Shown: positions 1-11,200 of the stretch, in pieces
Numbering within the stretch: the stretch's first letter is position 1
How the letters are laid out: each line of letters starts with the position of its first letter
Source of the DNA: Patagioenas fasciata
Taxonomy: Eukaryota > Chordata > Aves > Columbiformes > Columbidae
Assembly: GCF_037038585.1 (NCBI RefSeq)
Contig: NC_092522.1
Span: forward strand, 125,284,661 to 125,348,660
Reading direction: 5' to 3'
Length of the DNA stretch: 64,000 nt
Made by a program: the position numbers and the translations under genes
The notes under the pieces: generated by a model
What the model was told of the DNA's origin: nothing
Databases searched by the model: none
What the model saw: the letters and a program-made list of their open reading frames with translations, nothing else

Positions 1-574
1 CCCAGGGCCTGGCCCTGCTGCCCTTTGCCGTGGGTGACCCCGAGGGCGACACGTGTCCCCTGAGCGAGCAGCAACCGCTGGTGCCGTGGTGCTGGCGCTG
101 CCAGGGCCGCTGTGCGAGCAGCGCTCCTGCCCCGCGCACGCAGCCATGGCGGTGCCGCCGCTCCACAGCGCAGCTTCAGGAACCTGCCCAGCCGGGAGCC
201 CATGCGCAGGATGCACCGGCAGGAGGGGGCGGCGGAGCTCAACCTCGACCGCCTGCAGCTGGAGTCCCTGCACAAGGTGAGGGCGGCGTGTCCCCGTGTC
301 CCCACAATCCGGGCTGACCGTGGTGCGGGGTCCCGGCACCACAACCCACCCCGTTCTCCCCCCGCAGGTGCGCTTCAGCCCCAACCTGGACTCGCAGGGC
401 TGGCTGGTGTCGGGGGGGCAGGCGGGCATCGTGCGGGTGCACTGCCTGGCGGGACTGTCCTCCGGCGTGGGCCACGAGCTGCTCCTGGAGCGCCGGGCCC
501 GCTTCAGCGCCCTGCACGGGGCTGAGCCCGGCAGCCCCCGGCCCGCCGAGCGCTCCCCGCTGCCGGCAGAGTAG
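1..574 (+). CDS. GTF3C2: GTF3C2, C-terminal end only (TFIIIC subunit, TFIIIC110-like)
   Basis: This is the 3' end of the gene for general transcription factor IIIC subunit 2, a WD-repeat protein of the complex that recruits RNA polymerase III to tRNA promoters in the nucleus. The last exon runs 368-574 and reads [17 protein letters not shown]..., the conserved terminal WD-like segment, and stops at TAG 572-574. The exon before it ends at 276 (GTGAGG donor) with [14 protein letters not shown], joined in phase 0 over a 91-bp intron. Upstream of about 170 the open reading frame changes phase and I could not place the exon boundary, so that part may hold an unrecognised junction. Most of the gene lies left of the window. 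Identification rests on the last-exon motif and on 2p23.3 gene content; the family resemblance is recalled, not searched. Confidence 0.8.
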
Positions 575-1015
575 CGCCACGGGTCCCTCTGCCGCCACAC
601 GCACCCCGAGCAGGAGCTCGGGGCCGGCTGTGCTGTCCGGGGGGGCTGTGCACCCCCTCTCGGTGCTTCTCACCCTCTGGGCCCCCCCTCAGGGGAGGGA
701 CGGCTGCTCGCAGCCGTCACCTGGAACGCTCAGGACACTCGTGCTCTGGGCCCAGAAAGTTCCTTTTGCGCTGTTTGGTCTGAGCTGGTTGCAGGGAGGG
801 CGGTGGGACCGGTGCGCATCCCTGGGTTGAGCTGCGGGTCTTGGGGCCCGATGCCGGGGAAGCCCCCGTGGGCCCCTCATGGGGCTGTGCTTGCTCTTGC
901 CCCCGTCCCCCCTGAGCCCCCGTGCGGGTGCAGGCAGGGGCCGGGGCCAGCCCTGTCCTGGGCAGGGTGCCGGGAGCTCGGGAGTTGCTCACATTGAGCC
1001 TGTGTTCAGCTGTGC

Positions 1016-1021
1016 AGTAAA
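1016..1021 (+). terminator. GTF3C2: GTF3C2 poly(A) signal (AGTAAA)
   Basis: AGTAAA is a common variant signal. It lies 442 bp after the stop and is followed by a GT-rich stretch (TCGTTTGTTTTC...GGTTGTGGTG), as expected of a cleavage region. Confidence 0.55.
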
Positions 1022-1157
1022 CGTCGTTTGTTTTCTAAGGGCTGGTTGTGGTGCTTGCACGGGGCGCCCGTGGCTGCGGCACTCAGGGGGTCCGGGGCCG
1101 TCCCCCCTCCCCAGCCCCTCCTGGCTGCCTGCGCTGCTGATGCTGCTCTCCAAAAAG

Positions 1158-1163
1158 TTTATT
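1158..1163 (-). terminator. SLC30A3: SLC30A3 poly(A) signal (AATAAA on - strand)
   Basis: TTTATT on the + strand is the only canonical signal downstream of the SLC30A3 stop before GTF3C2. It gives a 3' UTR of about 0.7 kb. Its distance of roughly 140 bp from the GTF3C2 signal shows that the two genes converge with almost no spacer. Confidence 0.75.
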
Positions 1164-1208
1164 GGCGCCACGGGCTCTGCCACCGCCCGCCGGGCTCCTT
1201 GCACAAAG

Positions 1209-1251
1209 AGACGGACAGACAGACAGACAGACACACACACACACACACACT
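1209..1251. repeat. GACA/CA microsatellite
   Basis: A run of GACA units passes into a (CA)n run. It lies in the SLC30A3 3' UTR. Confidence 0.9.
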
Positions 1252-1882
1252 CCACAGGGGCAACAGACACAGACTCACAGCGCTGGGGATGGGTCAGGCC
1301 AAGGTGGGGGAGCAGGACCAGGGCAGCCACGCTCGGGTCGAGCCCCGTGTCCCTGCACCCGCCTGGGGCAGCAGCTTCCCCGGCCCACAGCCCATGGCCG
1401 TGGGGCAGCCCCTGCCGCCATGGGGCACAGGAGCATCTGGGGCCACAGCTGAGGCTGGGATCACCCCCTGGGGATGTCCCCTCTCTTCCTTGGGCCCTTC
1501 GGCAGTGGCTCCCTCCTGTCCCCTCTCCTGCAGGGGACAACAGGGCTCCGAGGGGGGACATGTGGTGAGGCAGGACCCCCCTTCTTTGGGGCAGGTCCCC
1601 CCCTCCTTTGGGGCTGGTCCCCTCCCGGCACAGCTGGGGTGCAGGTTCCCAGGGGAGCCCCTGTGCTGCAGGGGCCAGGCTCTGTGTCCCTGTGCCCCGT
1701 GCCCTGCACCCTCGGGGGCACTGTCCCCACCTGGGGCTCCGCAGCAGCAGGTGGGTGCAGCACAGGGACACCCCGTGGCCATCCCCACTCAGGCGCTGCA
1801 CCTCCTGCTGCAGGGGCAGTTCTGCTCGCCCGTGGGATGGGGACCGGGCCGGGCCCGACCCGGCTGTGCGGCGGGTGGGGGC

Positions 1883-4800
1883 TCAGGCACGGGGGTCCTG
1901 GCAGTGCTGGCAGGCTGCCATCTCCTCCCGGTACCGCTCCACCTGCACCGTGCATGCGGCAAAGCCGAACTTGCTCTGCAGCTGGCCAGTGGCTTCCTGC
2001 AGCACCATCTCGGGGTCGGCGCTGGCGTCTGGGGACAGCGCGGCTCAGCCCCCAGTGTGTGGGCAGCCAGCGGGTCCCCCCCGCCGTGCCCGGGGCTGTG
2101 GGTGCTGGGGGGCACTCACCCACAGCCACGTGCACCGACACGGCGTGGTGGCTCAGCGTCAGCGCCCAGAGGTGCAGGTCGTGGGTGCCCTTCACCCCGC
2201 GCACCCCCAGCAGCGCTTCCTTCACCGCGTCGAACTCGATGCCCCGCGGCGTCCCTGCGGCAGCGCCTGGTCACGGAGGGGCAGACCCGGCCCCAGCCCC
2301 CAGGCTGGGGACGGAGGCTCCAGGGTGAGGCAGCTTCTCACGACAGGGCCGTTTGCTTGGGCTGGGGGGTCTCAAGCGGCCGGGGAAGGACAGAGGGGGG
2401 CACTGGGTGGTGAGGGGCTGTAGCAGCTGCAGCCCTGAGGAGCTCCTGCGCCCCCCAGCCCCCTGCACCCCCCAGTCCCCTGCACCCATGGCCCCACACC
2501 CTCCTTGTCCACCACTCACCTTCCATGAGGACTCTGAAGACATCCCTGAGGATGGTGAAGGTGGAGCCGAGGACGAAGACCGAGAAGAAGAGGGTGCTGA
2601 TGGGGTCTGCGATCTTGCACTGGGGCTGCAGGGAGCAGGGGCTGTGTGAGGCTGGGCACAGTGTGGGGTCCGGGGGCAGAGGCTTGGGGTGCCAGTGCCC
2701 CCCAGCACCCCGCATGGGGCTGGGGGAGTTGTTCCAATGTGCAATGCAGGGGAGTCCAGCCCAGGCACCTTGAAGTAGATGATGGTGGCAGCCACAAGGA
2801 CACCGAGGCTCTGCAGCAGGTCCCCCACCACGTGGACAAAGGCCGCACGGACGCTGGTGCTGCCGGGCAGGGGGGCACGGCCGGGCAGGCAGCCCCCAGC
2901 GCTCTCCAGCTGCTCGTAGCCCCCTGCGCCGTGGCCATGGCTGGCGGGGGACTGGTGCAGGATGTGGGCCATGCTGGGGGGAGCAGGGCTGGCTCAGCGC
3001 CACGGTGCTGGCCCTGCCTGCACCCACGCACAGGCAGCAGTGCCCACACAGCACGGGCAGAAGGACACGGGCAGGGACACCCACACCCCAGGAGGGTGGA
3101 GAGGTGTGGGGCAGAGTCCCACCGTGGGGCAGGGCTGGAGGGTCAGCCGGGATGGGGCAGCCGCAGCACCCAAGGGAGGTGCGTGGGGCCAGGGCAGGGA
3201 TTTGGACCTGGAGCACGCGCCAGGGCTCCCGGGCAGGGTGGGGGTGCTGCTTTTGGGTGTCCAGGGGACGAGTGGCTGGAGTATGTACGGACACAGGCTG
3301 GAAGCCGGCAGCGTATGGTGGACAGGGAACAGGGGGAGGCAGTGCTTTGAGACACAAGGCACAGGGACAGAAGGTGACCTGAGAGCCAGGGCTGGGGGTC
3401 CTGGGGTACCAGGGGCACAGGTGGGGCAGGGCTGTGGGAGGGGAGGCCAGGGCCAAGGCCAGGGGCGCGCGGGGGGGCCGCGTGTGCGCACAGCCCTGCG
3501 TGGGACGTACACCAGGTTGACGCCGACGGCGCAGGCGGATGTAGCCAGCATGGCTCGCGCCTCAATCTCGTAGTCGTTGCTGACAATGCGGGCGGCCGCC
3601 AGGTAGACAAGGGCCCCGGTCACGACCCAGATGGAGAGGACAGAGGCCAGCGCGCCCAGCGTCTCTGCGGGATGGGAGCTGTCAGCACCCACCCCAGCAC
3701 TGGGGGTCCCACAGAGCCGTGCCCCCCCGCTCACCCGAGCGGTGCCAGCCGAAGCTCATGGTCTTGGTGGGCGGGCGGGTGGAGACCCAGAGGGAGAAGA
3801 GGCTGACGGACATGCTGCCCACGTCCGTCAGCAGGTGGGCTGCGTCCGTCATGATGGCCAGGCTGTGGGCCAGGTACCCGCCTGCGGGTGCAGAGCAGCT
3901 GGCACCCTGTGCCCCGCAGCCCCCCATACCTGTCCCTGTCCCGCCGTTACCTATCACCTCCCCGACCATGAAGACGCAGCAGAGGATGCAGGCGATGCTC
4001 AGTTGCCGGCGGGCCTGGAGCCTCCCCTGGCCGGGGCTGGGGGCGAGGGGGCTGCACCAGCAGTGGGGAGCCGGGGGGCGCGGTGGTGCCAGGGTCTCTG
4101 GGGAACCTGCAAAGAGACTGGGGGCGAGGGTCACAGCCGCCCGCACCGGCTCCCGGTGCCCCTCCCCGGCACCCCCGGGACTCCCGGTAGCCACAGTCCG
4201 GCGCGGGGCTCCCGCTGGCCGGGCCGCTGCCGAGCTCCGGGCACACGGCGCCGCCTCTCTCAGTACCCCGGCCCGGCCCGTGCGACCCCGGCGGGGGTGT
4301 CCCGGTGCCCGGGCCGGTCCCGGGGGGCCGCGCCGTGTGCCCGCCCGAGCCTCGCCGCAGCCGGTAACAACGGCGGCGGCTGCGGTCCCCGCGGGCTGCG
4401 CCCCCGCCCCGGCCCACCGGCGGGTCCCGCTACCGCACCGGGCTCTGCGGCCGGGCCGCCGGCGGGGAACCCGGAACGTTCGGAGGAGCCGGGCCCGCGG
4501 CGGCCGAGCGCCCCGTCGGGACGGGCAGCCACGGGGCCGCCGGTGGCGGGTGAGAGTCGGCGAGGGGCCCCAGGGGGCTCGGGGCGGTGCTCGGGGGACG
4601 GTCCGGCCCCGGCTCCCCGTAGCCGGAGCTGCCCGCCTCAGCCAGGTTGTGCGGCGGTTCCGCGGGGAGCCCGGACGGGGCGGGGGATGGCGGGGCCGGG
4701 GTCGGTAGCGCTGCGGGAGCGAGTGCCTGCGGCGGAGGTGCCGGTGGGACCGGGATGTCTGGGGCCGGGCTGCTGGACGGGGCAGCGGTGCGGGGACGTG

Positions 4801-6096
4801 AGGCGTGGGAAGCGGGGGGCGAGCGGGGGCCGGGGCTCAGGGCGCTGATGGACTGTGTGCCCGTGTGGGGAGGCGGTGAATGGAAGGTACTGGTGCGGGG
4901 AGGTGATGGATGGACGGTAGCGGTGCGGGGAGGTGATGGATGGACGGTACCGGTGCGGGTGGGTGACGTTTGGGTGCCGGTACCAGCCGGCCGGACAGCC
5001 GAGGGGGGCTCACGGGAGGATGCTGGTTGCACTGGGATGGAGTTACCGGGACCGGGGAAGGGGTGGGTGCCGGTGCAGGGGGTGCGGGTGCCGGTGTGGG
5101 CTGGAAAGAGGTACCGGTGCACGGACGGTCAGAGCTGGCTCGGGGTCTGCGGAGGTGCGGGTGTCCGTGACAGATGGATGAGGGTGCGGGGGCTGGCGGG
5201 GACGGACGTGCCGGTGCCGGTGTCGGAGGGTGGGAGGCGTGGGAGCTGGGCAGTGCTGGACGTGCCGGGGGCTTGCGGGTCCCGGGGGGTGGGAGCTTAC
5301 GTTGCCGGGGGTGCGGGGACCGAGGAGACCGTGAGGATGGGGGAACCGGGGGTGAAGGGGAAGCCGGGGGTGAAGGGAGAGCCGGTGCCGGCAGTGCGGG
5401 TACGGGGATATCAAGGGTTACAGATGCAGGGGATGATGGAGGTGGCGGTGCCAGGGGTTTGTGGGGGCACTGGGGGGTGGTGGCGCTAGTAGGGAGTGAT
5501 GGGTGCCGGGGTTGGCAGTGCCGGACTGGTGGGGGTGGTAGTGCGGGGGTCATGGAGGTGCCGTGATGGAGGTGCTGCGGGTGTCGGGACGATGGCGGTG
5601 CCGGGATGCAAGTGATGGAGGTGCGGGTGCCGGGGGTGATGGTGGTGCTGAGGGTGCTGGGGGTGCCGGGAATGATGGGGGTGCTGGACGTGCGGTGCCA
5701 GGGCTCACGGAGGTGCCGGCAATGGGGTGCCGGTGCCGGGGGTGATGTGGGTGCCTGTGATGGAGGTGCCGGAGCGATGGGTGCCATGGGTGATGGAAGT
5801 GCCCGGGCGACGGATGCCGGTGCCGGGGGCGATGCGGGTGCTGGAAGTGCTGGCGACGGAGGTGCCCGTGCCGGGGATGATGGAGGTGCTGGAGGTGCTA
5901 ATGAAGGAGGTGCCGGGGCGATGGGGTGCCGGTGCCGGGGGTAATGGAGGTGCCGGGGATGATGGAGGTGCCGGGGGTGATGGAGGTGCCGGGGCGATAG
6001 GTGCCGGTCGTACCTCTTGAGGCGCAGGCTGCCGTCGGCGCGGTCGCCCCGCGGGCTGACCAGGCGGGCGCTTTCGGTGCCGGTCGGTGGCTCCAT
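1883..6096 (-). CDS. SLC30A3: SLC30A3 (ZnT3), vesicular zinc transporter
   Basis: A cation-diffusion-facilitator that loads zinc into synaptic vesicles. Eight coding exons on the - strand: 6096-6014, 4117-3951, 3881-3735, 3664-3511, 2973-2769, 2625-2520, 2254-2120, 2028-1883, giving 380 aa (human about 388). The first exon reads [17 protein letters not shown]..., matching the human N-terminus MEP...RLVSPR. The exon 2 acceptor was set at 4117 because it alone gives SLFAGSPE in frame, like human SLFTEPSE. Zinc-site residues are present: [15 protein letters not shown] (TM2) and [12 protein letters not shown] (TM5), with a short His loop [10 protein letters not shown] between TM4 and TM5. The C-terminal cytosolic domain ends CQHCQDPRA. 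Intron 1 (about 1.9 kb) holds a minisatellite. SLC30A2 or SLC30A8 are alternatives by family, but the N-terminus, the C-terminus and the neighbours favour SLC30A3. Confidence 0.95.
4850..6000. repeat. degenerate GC-rich minisatellite in SLC30A3 intron 1
   Basis: Units built on GGTGCCGGGGATGATGGA recur with variable spacing, densest from about 5540 to 6000. Long open frames on both strands here are an effect of repetition and lack of stops, not genes. The left third (4850-5100) has a related unit, GTGCGGGGAGGTGATGGATG. Confidence 0.8.
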
Positions 6097-6727
6097 GCCG
6101 GGAGCGAGCAGCACCGCGGGCACCCACCGCCGGGACGGCCGAGGCCCCGCCCCCTGTCGTGGGCCCGCCCCCCTGCCGCGGTCACGCCCCCTGCCGCGGC
6201 CCCGCCCCCTGCTGCAGCACTGGCCACACAGGCCCGCAGGGCAGAGGGAGAGAGTAGCCGGGGGTGGGGCCACACCCATGGCCACGCCCCCATGGCCACG
6301 CCCCCCCTCGGGGGCCGGGAGAAGCCGGCACCCACCGGGCTCCCCGGGGCAGGGGGTCCCACCCGGCCGTGCCACCGCCTCGGGCACCGGCATGGGGTGG
6401 CGGGGAGGGCCCAACCCGTGGTCCCACGGAGACACCAACCGAGGGCACGGGGGCCGTGGGGGGTGACCTCGCCGACACTGCACCGGGGGGCAGCACCAGC
6501 CCTGCCGGGGGTGCCGGCGAACAGGGCAGTGTGGGGGCTCTGGTTGACTTGTACGGGGGAGCTGGTGGGCTTGGGGGCTGCTCGGGTACGGGAGAGCTGC
6601 CTGGACACGCGGGAAGTTTTGTGTAGGGGGAGCTGCTTTCATGTGGGGGCTGTTTGGGTATGAGGGGACTGCTCAGATATGGGAGGACGGTTTAGGTACA
6701 GAGGGGTCCCCCCACCTCCGTCCGTGG

Positions 6728-7596
6728 GAAGCAGGTGGTGGAACAACTAAGCTCAGGAACCATTTTTAAGCACAAGAAAGTCATCAGGAGAAGCCAGCCT
6801 GGTTCCAGCAGCAGGAGGTCAGGCCTGGCCAACCTGAGCACCTTCCCTGATGAAATGGCAGGGCTGGCAGACGTGGGCAGCGCAGTGGGCATTGTCTACC
6901 TGGACTTCAGGAAGGATTTTGACACTGTCCCGCGAGATCCTCCTGCAGAAGCCGTGGCCGTGGGGCTGGATGAGTGAGGTGCACTGAGAACTGGCTGCAC
7001 AGCCAGGCCCAGAGCCTGGGGATCAGCAGCACTAAGTCCATTTGGAGACCAGTAACCACCAGTGTACCCTGGGGTCAGTACTGGGTCCAGTATCATTTAA
7101 CATTTCCATTAACTATCTGGAGGATGGGACAGGGTGTACCCTCAGCAAGTTTGGAGGTGACACGGAGCTGGGACCGGGGGTTGTGCTGCTCGGCAGTGCA
7201 GAGGGGTCTGGAGAGGCTGGAGAAATGGGGGGGCAGGAACCTCGTGAGGCTCAGTGAGGGGAAGCACAAAGTCCTGTCCCTGGGGAGGAACAACCCCAGA
7301 GCACCAGTGCGTGCTGGGGCCGCCCAGCTGGAAAGCTGCTCAGCCAAAAAGGCCCCGGGGCTGCTGGTGGACACCAAGTTGACTGTGAACCAGAAACTTG
7401 CCCTTGCTGCGACGGCGGCGAACGGTGTCCTGGGCTGCACGAGGAGCGTTATCAGGAGCGGGAGAGAGGGAATGGTCCTTCCCTCTGCTCAGCACAGGGG
7501 CCAGTGCTGGGCTCCCCTGTACAGGAGGGACATGGGTGGACTGGAGAGAGCCCAGCGAGGGGCCACCGAGGGGCTGGAGCTGCTCAGCCTGTAGTA
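6728..7596 (+). mobile_element. CR1 LINE fragment (reverse transcriptase region)
   Basis: Readings such as VYLDFRKDFDTVPRD, then SVLGPVSFNISINYLEDGT, then KVLSLGRNNP and GLLVDTKLTVNQKLAL in differing frames are typical of avian CR1 ORF2. The copy is truncated at both ends and carries frame changes and stops, so it is an old dead insert. It sits between the divergent SLC30A3 and UCKL1-like promoters. Confidence 0.9.
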
Positions 7597-7812
7597 GGGA
7601 TGGGGTGGGTTGGGATGGGATGGGGTAGGATGGATGGAGTAGGATGGGATGGGTTGGGGTGGGGTGGGATGGACGGGGTCAGATGGGATGGGATGGGATG
7701 GGATGGGATGGACAGGGTGGGATGGGATGGACAGGTTGGGATGGGATGGGATGGGATGGACAGGGTCGGATGGGATGGACAGGGTCGGATGGGATGGGAT
7801 GGGCTGGGATCC
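7594..7812. repeat. GGATG-type short tandem repeat
   Basis: Imperfect 5-bp units (GGATG, with GGTTG and GGACA variants) starting at the 3' edge of the CR1 fragment. A run of the same motif occurs at about 23229-23256. The peptide WDGMGWDG read across it is an artefact. Confidence 0.9.
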
Positions 7813-8258
7813 AGGTGCGGAAGCACCTGCCAGAGGGAGGGCAGAGGGAGCCGTGCTCTGCCAGGGGTGCCCAGAGATGGGACCAGAAGCCATGGGCACA
7901 AACTGCAGCCCGAGCGGGTCCCTCTGAGCACGGGGACACGGGACACGCTCCTCGGTGCGGGGGTGACACGGGCACAGGGAGGCGCTGGGGTCTCCATCCC
8001 GGAGCCCCATGTCGTGGTCCCGGGCAGCGGCCGGAGCGGGGGGCTGGCCGGGGGACCCAGCGGGGCTCGGCTCCACCGGCCCGCGGGCGCCGGGCGCGGG
8101 GCCGCGGGAGGGGCGGGGCCGCGGTGCCCTAGGGGTCCCGGTCCCGCTCCGGCGGTCCCGGCTCCGGGCGGGGCGGGGCCGCGGGGGCCGCCGGGAGCCT
8201 CGTGCGGCCGCGTCCCGTCCCGGCAGCCCCCGCGAGCCGGCCCGCCCGGCGCGGGGAG

Positions 8259-11200
8259 ATGGCGGCGGGCGCGGAGGAGCGGCGCGGAGCCTGGGGCGCG
8301 GCGGGCGCCGAGCGCGGCCCCGGCCCCGGCCCGCTGGGCTCGCTGCTCAGCCGGCTGCCCCTGGGCCCGGCCCCGCGGCGCCGAACCGCCAGCCAGTGCC
8401 AGCCCGAGCCGCCGCTGCTGCGCACCAGCAAGCGGACCATCTACACCGCCGGGCGGCCGCCCTGGTACAGCGAGACCGGCGCGCCCGTGGACGAGGCCTT
8501 CGTCATCGGTGAGCGGCGGAGCCGGGAGGGATGGAGTCGGGACCGGGGAGGCGATGGAGCCGGGGCTGGAGAGGGGATGGAGCCGGGGCCGGGCAGGGGA
8601 TGGAACCGGGGCCGGGGAGGCGATGGAGCCGGGGCCGGGCAGGGGATGGAGCCGGGGCCGGGGAGGCGATGGAGCCGGGGCCGGGCAGGGGATGGAGCCG
8701 GGGCCGGGCAGGGGATGGAGCCGAGGCCGGGCAGGGGATGGAGCCGGGGCCGGGCAGGGGATGGAGCCGGGGCTGGAGAGGGATGGAGCCGGGGCCGGGC
8801 AGGGGATGGAGCCGAGGCCGGGGAGGCGATGGAGCCGGGGTCGGGCAGGGGATGGAGCCGCGGCTTGGGAGGGATGGAGCTGGAGAGAGGAGGGTTGGAA
8901 CCTGAACAGTGGAAAGCATGGGGCCGGGGCTGAGGAGGGAAAGGGATGGGACCAGGCTGGGGACATGGAGAAGCCGAGGCTGGGTCGTGGCCACCGCGGT
9001 GCCACCACCCGCTTCCCCCAGGCCTGTGCGGCGGCAGCGCCTCTGGCAAGACAACCGTGGCCACACGGATCATCGAGGCGCTGGATGTGCCCTGGGTCGT
9101 GCTGCTCTCCATGGACTCCTTCTACAAGGTGAGGATGGGGGGCAGCGTGGTGCTGGCGGTGATGGGGGCCGTGAGCCGGGGGGCTGGCACGGTGCTGAGC
9201 AGTGACGGTGCTGTGGGTTGGGGTCCGGTGTGGCACTGAGCGGTGCCGGTGCCCGCAGGTGCTGGACGAGGGGCAGCAGGCGCTGGCCGCCCGCAGCGAC
9301 TACAACTTTGACCACCCCGACGCCTTCGACTTCGAGCTGCTCGTCAGCGTCCTCCGCAAGCTCAAGAAGGGCAAGAGCGTGAAGGTGCCGGTGTACGACT
9401 TCACCACGCACAGCCGCCGCCGCGAGTGGGTGGGTGCCGCAGGGGAGCCGGGCTGGGCGCCGGGGGGAACCCCTGGGAAGGGACAGGGGGGACACACTTG
9501 TGGGGCAGGAGCAGAGAGTGTGGGCACTGTGGGGCGTAGCGGGGCAAAGGGAGGGAGGGGCTGAGGACCATTGGGTATGGGGGTAACTCTGGGGGAAGCG
9601 GGGGTGTGGGGATGGGGAGGGAGCGCGGGGACATGGAAGCAGGGGTTAGCGCGGGGTTTGGGGACAGGCTGCAGTGTAGAGGAGGAGCACAGGGAGGTGG
9701 GGGCTAGGGGAGGGCGCTGGGAAGAGGTTTGGGGTTCTGGAGCAAAGCTTGGGGTTCTGGAGCAAAGCTTGGGGTTCTGGAGCAAAGCTTGGGGTTCTGG
9801 GTTGGTGCTGGGCTGGGGTATTGAGTGCAGGGTGAGGGTTAAGGGCCCTTAAAGGTTGGGTGAGGTGGGACGGTTATGGGGAGTCCCAGCCACGGGGGGC
9901 TGTGTGTGCCAAGCATTGGTGTTGCTGCAGTATGTGCAAGGGGGACAGGATGAGTTCTGCTCTTATCTGCCTGCAGAAAACGGTGTATGGAGCCAACGTC
10001 ATCGTGTTTGAAGGGATACTGGCTTTTGCAAACAAGGAGTTGCTGAAGGTATTGCTGCCTGATGCGGCCGGTGGCCCATCTCGGTGCATGGCGTGGGAGG
10101 AGGCGCACGGAGCTGCGCTGCGGGTGACGGGGATGCTGTCCTGGCCCAGCCCTCGCCACTGCTGGGGGCTGCAGATGGGGGGTCACCCGCTGCTTGCTGT
10201 CAGAGCACCTCAGTGTCAGAGGGTTTGGGGGTCAGTGCTGGGTGCCATCACTGCGGGGCTCATTGCTGGCCAGGCCGTGGGTGCAGGGAGCGAGTCAGGG
10301 CTGCCGAGGGGGTGCTCACCCCTCCCAGTTTTCCAGCTCCTGGACATGAAAGTGTTTGTGGACACGGACTCCGACATCCGGTTGGTGCGGCGGCTGCAAC
10401 GTGACATCATGGAGCGTGGGCGCGACATCGTGGGCGTCATCAAGCAGTACCAGAAGTTCGTGAAGCCAGCCTTCGAGCAGTACATCGAGCCCACCGTGCA
10501 GGTGGCCGACATCGTGGTGCCGCGGGGTGAGGCTGTGCCGGGTTTGCCGGCCCTGACTTGAGTGTCGGCAGTGGGTGTCCTGTGCCGGGCTCGGCTCGGC
10601 GCTGTCTAACCCAGCTTCTCCGCTCTCCCATCAGGTGGGGAGAACTCGGTGGCCCTGGACCTCATCGTGCAGCACGTGCACAGCCAGCTGGAGAAGGTGA
10701 GGGGCGCTGGATGCTGCTGCTGGCCGGGCGAGGAGGAGGAGGGTTCTGTGTGCAGAGGGGAGGGTGCAGCTGCTCACAGCCCCGTGCTCCTGGGCACCCC
10801 GAGGGGCTCATTGTCACCCCTCACTTTACAAAAGTGCAGCTCTTGGGGCAGACAGAGCCGTGAGATGGGGTGTGGGGAGACAGAGGTGGATCTGGGCGCA
10901 GTGCCTGCCCCTGCAATGACACCTGGCCTTGTTCACCTGCTGTCCCCTCTGTCCCAGTCAGCTCTTCCCATTCCAGCTGTCCCCACCCCGCTCACCACTG
11001 GCTGCCCCCCAGCAGCCCACCCTTGCTGCGCCCAGCCGTGGTTTAGCCCAGGAGATGGGCTGGGAGCTGGCCCGGGGCTGCCGGTGGCTGTGCCAGGCCG
11101 GTGCAGTGACTGCGTGTCCTCTCTTTCCCCTTGTGCCGCTCGCGATGACTCTGCTGTGCCACCCAGCGCGAGATCACTGTCAGGTACGTGGGGATGTGAC

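Noticed and set aside
4837-6642. 601-codon - strand open frame
   Set aside because: It overlaps SLC30A3 exon 1 and its intron 1 minisatellite. Low-complexity Pro/Ser/His text with no family match.
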